NCBI RefSeq assembly: GCF_900094935.1
Contig: NZ_FMBA01000003.1
Span: forward strand, 1 to 64,000
DNA: 64,000 nucleotides
DNA from: Gilliamella intestini
Lineage (GTDB): Bacteria > Pseudomonadota > Gammaproteobacteria > Enterobacterales > Orbaceae
Reading direction: 5' to 3'
Notes under the pieces: model-generated
What the model was told of the DNA's origin: nothing
Seen by the model: the letters and a program-made list of their open reading frames with translations, nothing else
Databases searched by the model: none
Part shown: positions 61,140-64,000 of the stretch, piece by piece
Numbering within the stretch: the first letter of the stretch is position 1
Layout: the number at the start of each line of letters is the position of its first letter
Made by a program: the position numbers and the translations under genes

Positions 61140-62591
61140 TTATTGTTTTTTCATTGTTATTGGGAATGAAGTCCCATTATTATAAATTCCCTGACAATTA
61201 GCTTTATTATTGTTGCCTGGCGTACATTGAATCTTTGGTAATTGATATTTGGTATTGTCACTACAAATAGCCTCAGTGTTACCCGCTATATCTAAATTAG
61301 CATTTTTAATGTTAGTACCCACATTACCCGTACATTTCACACCGTCACTACGTGTTACAGTAACTTCGCCATTTCCATCATTAAAGTTATAACTTAATTG
61401 TAATGGTTTACCAGTGGCTTTATCTTGAATACCACCATTTACAGACCATTGACCATTTAAGAATTTTGTTGATCCTTGTTTAATTGCATCAGCAGGTAGC
61501 GCTAAATTATTTGTTTGATCAACAGCAGGAGTAGCGTTATCTTTACCTGATGGTGTAGATGTTGGATCAGTGCTATTTTGCTCATTTTTATCATCTTGAG
61601 CATCAGGGCTTGGTGTATTATTGCCCTCGTTATTGCCAAGCAGCATAGAATGGTCAGCTGAATCACTAGCAACATTAGTATTATTAGGGATAGTGTTAGC
61701 ATCGCCAGAAATCGCACCATTTACTATGCCGTTACCAGCAACACCTAACCGATTATCTACCACAACATTTTCAGTTTTTAACTCTCGTTCTGGTTCTTTT
61801 TCAACCTTTTTATCATCATTAACAACAGGTAAGCTGACATTACCATTTTCAGGTAACGATAATGACGGATTAACCGATATTTTAGGATTTAACCAACAGC
61901 CTCGTAATAAAAAGAAGGCTAAAAGAAGCAATAACAAAGGTAACAAGCCTAATAACCATACCCACCAACGTTTCCACCATGGTTTGGTATTGATTAGTTT
62001 TGGCATCGGTGGTGGAGTAACAGTCGCTGCTGGTGTGACTTTTCTTACTGGTTCTAAACAATAGAATGGTGAATTAACTTGAGGCGTTTGAGGATGTACA
62101 AATCCCCAAAAAGTAATGACAGGTTGACCATTAACAATGTAAACAAACTGATTACTTGGAAAACGGATTGCCATCAAATTAGATTCAGCATTATCGACGC
62201 TATTTTGGGGATCATAAATAAGTCGACTAAAAAGCAGTTGATCACCATCTAAATTTGGGTTGCTAGCTAATTGCTTACCCAAATTCATGACTTTATGTTC
62301 AAATTCTTTAAGCAAAATCAGCGCTGATTCCTGCTCTGATTCGCTAGCGGATGTCCAAGGAATAATATCATATTGACCATCAGGCTGATTTGAATCAAAA
62401 GGAATATACCAATCAATAATATTACCTTGATCATTACGCTGAGGAATGGCTAAATAATCGGCATACTGCTTACCCAGTTTAACTCTAAACATTTCACGAA
62501 TTTGAGTCGCTACCAAATAAGCTGCTTTACCATCATATCCCAACATTTTGAAATCTTTGATATCGCCACTTCTAAGTAATGTATTTGCCAT
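61140..62591 (-). CDS. srfA: SrfA-like membrane-anchored protein
   Basis: 483 residues from ATG 62591 (MANTLLRSGDIKDF), with AAAGGA at good spacing; the frame opens earlier at 62633. The N-terminal domain (~1-180) includes YLAIPQRNDQG and VYIVNGQPVITFWGFV, the SrfA hallmark. A membrane helix (WVWLLGLLPLLLLLLAFFLL, ~212-231) has KRWW before it, favouring N-in, C-out topology. A long Asn/Ser/Asp-rich linker and a C-terminal beta domain (~375-483, with Cys pairs) follow, likely periplasmic. It heads the ten-gene locus. Its N-terminal domain is echoed by the two vWA proteins at the other end. Confidence 0.82.
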   Translation of the reverse strand: MANTLLRSGDIKDFKMLGYDGKAAYLVATQIREMFRVKLGKQYADYLAIPQRNDQGNIIDWYIPFDSNQPDGQYDIIPWTSASESEQESALILLKEFEHKVMNLGKQLASNPNLDGDQLLFSRLIYDPQNSVDNAESNLMAIRFPSNQFVYIVNGQPVITFWGFVHPQTPQVNSPFYCLEPVRKVTPAATVTPPPMPKLINTKPWWKRWWVWLLGLLPLLLLLLAFFLLRGCWLNPKISVNPSLSLPENGNVSLPVVNDDKKVEKEPERELKTENVVVDNRLGVAGNGIVNGAISGDANTIPNNTNVASDSADHSMLLGNNEGNNTPSPDAQDDKNEQNSTDPTSTPSGKDNATPAVDQTNNLALPADAIKQGSTKFLNGQWSVNGGIQDKATGKPLQLSYNFNDGNGEVTVTRSDGVKCTGNVGTNIKNANLDIAGNTEAICSDNTKYQLPKIQCTPGNNNKANCQGIYNNGTSFPITMKKQ

Positions 62592-62827
62592 ATATTCCTT
62601 TCTATTTTTTACATTATTTTTATTTCTTAACATTTTTTTACAACAAAAACAAGTTTAACAGAAAACACCATTATTGTAATTGATATCATTATAGACATTA
62701 TGAGTGTTAAGCATATTTTTGTTAGGTTGTGTCATAAATAGACCAACTTGTATAAATTATAAATAAATACTAATAATCAATTGATTTATATTTATTTTAT
62801 AATCAATTAGCAATAACTAACAAGTCC

Positions 62828-62872
62828 TTTTTTATACTTAAACAAGTACTTTTCCTGAAGCTTTTTCACAAG
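62828..62872 (-). repeat. Dispersed repeat, copy F (overlaps the gss 3' end)
   Basis: TTTTTTATACTTAAAC, GTACT and TTCCTGAAGCTTTTTCACA match the element. It includes the gss stop codon, and its reverse strand encodes the last ten residues (CEKASGKVLV) of the product, which E. coli Gss lacks. The gap 62634-62827 before srfA shows no gene, only AT-rich promoter-like sequence. Confidence 0.65.
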
Positions 62873-64000
62873 ATTGTTTCAAAAACTCATCATCTGTTAA
62901 TACACGCAACGGTTGCATATCACTTTCACCTTTTATAACTAAAGAAGGATCGGAGCGTAAGCAAGTTCCACCATAATGTCCACCAACAGTAAAAGTACAT
63001 AGCTGTAGGTAACGATCTTCGACTTTTGGTAAACACCATAGCTCTTGGTAAATGTTTTCTTGTTTAGCAAAACGTCCAACTGTTTTATCAAGGATCTGTT
63101 CTTGATTACTGACTAATTGAATATCACTTCCACGGCGTCCTGCTATTGGTTTAACAGCATAACCTTTTTTAATTAAGCTTTCATTGAGTTCAAATGTGGA
63201 TTCTAATAAATAACGGTGATTTGGAAACAGTGACCATAATACAGGTAAAATAGCTTTATTACTTGGAATTACCGTCCATAATGGCTCAAAAACTGAGATT
63301 TCTGGTCGCAATAATACATCAATTAACCTGACTGTATTTTCTGGATGCCAAGTGCGAATTGGTATGCCTGCAATTTGCGCTTCACTTTCCTCACGAAGTT
63401 GCTCTAATACCGTTTCCCAAGCCCATGTTTTCCAAACGCAGGTCACTTGACGGTCTTCATCATCCACAAGTTGACCACGTTTATCCCATCTTAACCCATT
63501 GAGTCCTCGCAAGATTTTGCTATCAAATCCGGCCTGAGTAAGCGCTGTTTGCATAAATAATGCATGGTAATTTTCTTCACTATCATTATCTTGCATGATA
63601 TGGACAAAAGGTTGGGCATCGCTATGTCGCCAACAGTTAGCTAAGGCGTTGAGTAAACCACTGCTAGGGTTAGTTCCTCGATTTAATCCAGCTTGAATAG
63701 CCCATTTTTGTAAAATATCTCCCGCTTCAGTATGGCACGAGGCAGAATCGGCATTATATTCATACACTTTTAAGCCTCGTTCATCCATACAAAAATCTAA
63801 TCGTCCAGTTATCATTTGGTAACGGCGTTGCTGCCATGAAAGCCTCAATCTTGGCCAAAGTATTTCGGGAATATTGAAATTCCTCAATAAATCATTATCT
63901 TTTAAAACTTTGTCGGTCGCATGTAAATACATTAAATGCAATTCATTGGTGGCTCGAATTAATTCTTGTTCAGCACTTTCCGAAATTATGAAATAACGAT
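62838..64000 (-). CDS. gss: Glutathionylspermidine synthetase Gss (C-terminal part; gene runs off the window)
   Basis: ATP-grasp synthetase half of the bifunctional glutathionylspermidine synthetase/amidase, which joins glutathione to spermidine. The frame is open through 64000, so the start and the N-terminal CHAP amidase domain lie outside. Visible are ELHLMYLHATDKVL, YNADSASCHTEAG, VHIMQDND, VIPSNKAILP and PIAGRRGSDI, following E. coli Gss nearly residue for residue. The C-terminus is extended by about 18 residues, part of which is encoded by repeat copy F. It lies upstream of srfA on the same strand. Confidence 0.92.
   Translation of the reverse strand, partial: RYFIISESAEQELIRATNELHLMYLHATDKVLKDNDLLRNFNIPEILWPRLRLSWQQRRYQMITGRLDFCMDERGLKVYEYNADSASCHTEAGDILQKWAIQAGLNRGTNPSSGLLNALANCWRHSDAQPFVHIMQDNDSEENYHALFMQTALTQAGFDSKILRGLNGLRWDKRGQLVDDEDRQVTCVWKTWAWETVLEQLREESEAQIAGIPIRTWHPENTVRLIDVLLRPEISVFEPLWTVIPSNKAILPVLWSLFPNHRYLLESTFELNESLIKKGYAVKPIAGRRGSDIQLVSNQEQILDKTVGRFAKQENIYQELWCLPKVEDRYLQLCTFTVGGHYGGTCLRSDPSLVIKGESDMQPLRVLTDDEFLKQSCEKASGKVLV

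Noticed and set aside
61621..62064. 147-residue open frame antisense to srfA
   Set aside because: Antisense to the low-complexity linker and membrane helix of SrfA; no ribosome binding site or recognisable domain.
44608..62591. Type VI secretion or phage-tail-like system
   Set aside because: No sheath, tube, spike, baseplate or ClpV-type genes are present; SrfBC, vWA and SUMF1 proteins do not match those sets.
44608..62591. Tellurite-resistance (TerY/TerD) type vWA system
   Set aside because: vWA domains are present, but no TerB, TerC, TerD or MoxR-type AAA+ gene was found.

Overview
The window looks like chromosome from an AT-rich gammaproteobacterium of the Orbaceae type (Gilliamella, Frischella or Orbus-like bee or insect gut symbionts). 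I infer this from the low G+C, the enterobacterial-style proteins (CscBRAK, DeoR, GntR, RstAB, GrcA, SodA, Gss, SrfABC) and the dnaA-dnaN-recF-gyrB block. The genus is an inference. No tRNA, rRNA, CRISPR array or intact mobile element was seen.

Layout. 0.1-7.8 kb: a complete sucrose (csc) locus of permease, repressor, sucrose hydrolase and fructokinase, with matching LacI-type operators and a perfect CRP site. A SulP transporter with a structured leader lies inside it, and a sugar O-acetyltransferase follows. 7.8-10.5 kb: deoC-deoR-dxr, with two DeoR-type operators before deoC. 10.5-13.0 kb: a repeat-rich, decayed area with a surface/adhesin-like gene frameshifted by a 7-bp tandem duplication and a transposase remnant. 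13.0-15.3 kb: grcA with an FNR-like site, then ung-gntR. 15.4-18.7 kb: a tandem duplication that produced two DUF805 genes and a broken 5' copy of upp, followed by intact upp-uraA. 18.9-26 kb: lysS, prfB (with its programmed frameshift), sodA, a VanW-like gene, a glutamine amidotransferase and glnS. 26-29 kb: a decayed IS and the RstAB-like two-component system. 29.1-34.9 kb: two convergent operons (HAD phosphatase, alpha/beta hydrolase and two half-size DMT transporters, facing an aminotransferase, an acyltransferase-like protein and an arginase-fold protein) that look like an uncharacterised biosynthesis and export cluster. 35-44.3 kb: mipA-like, rdgC, ompA, then dnaA-dnaN-recF-gyrB.

44.6-62.6 kb is the most interesting part: an 18-kb, ten-gene minus-strand locus. 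It starts with srfA-srfB-srfC (membrane-anchored protein, Hsp70/actin-like ATPase, dynamin-like GTPase). It continues with a single-pass membrane protein, a secreted vWA protein, a LolD-like ABC ATPase and FtsX-like permease, an exported SUMF1-fold protein lacking the catalytic cysteines, two lipoproteins, and two paralogous membrane-anchored vWA proteins whose N-terminal regions resemble SrfA. Several genes overlap by ATGA or sit within a few bases, so they are probably co-expressed and build one envelope-associated NTPase/vWA machine whose function is not established.

The window ends inside gss (glutathionylspermidine synthetase). A dispersed ~45-bp repeat (seven copies) sits downstream of genes across the window, always in the orientation of the gene it follows.
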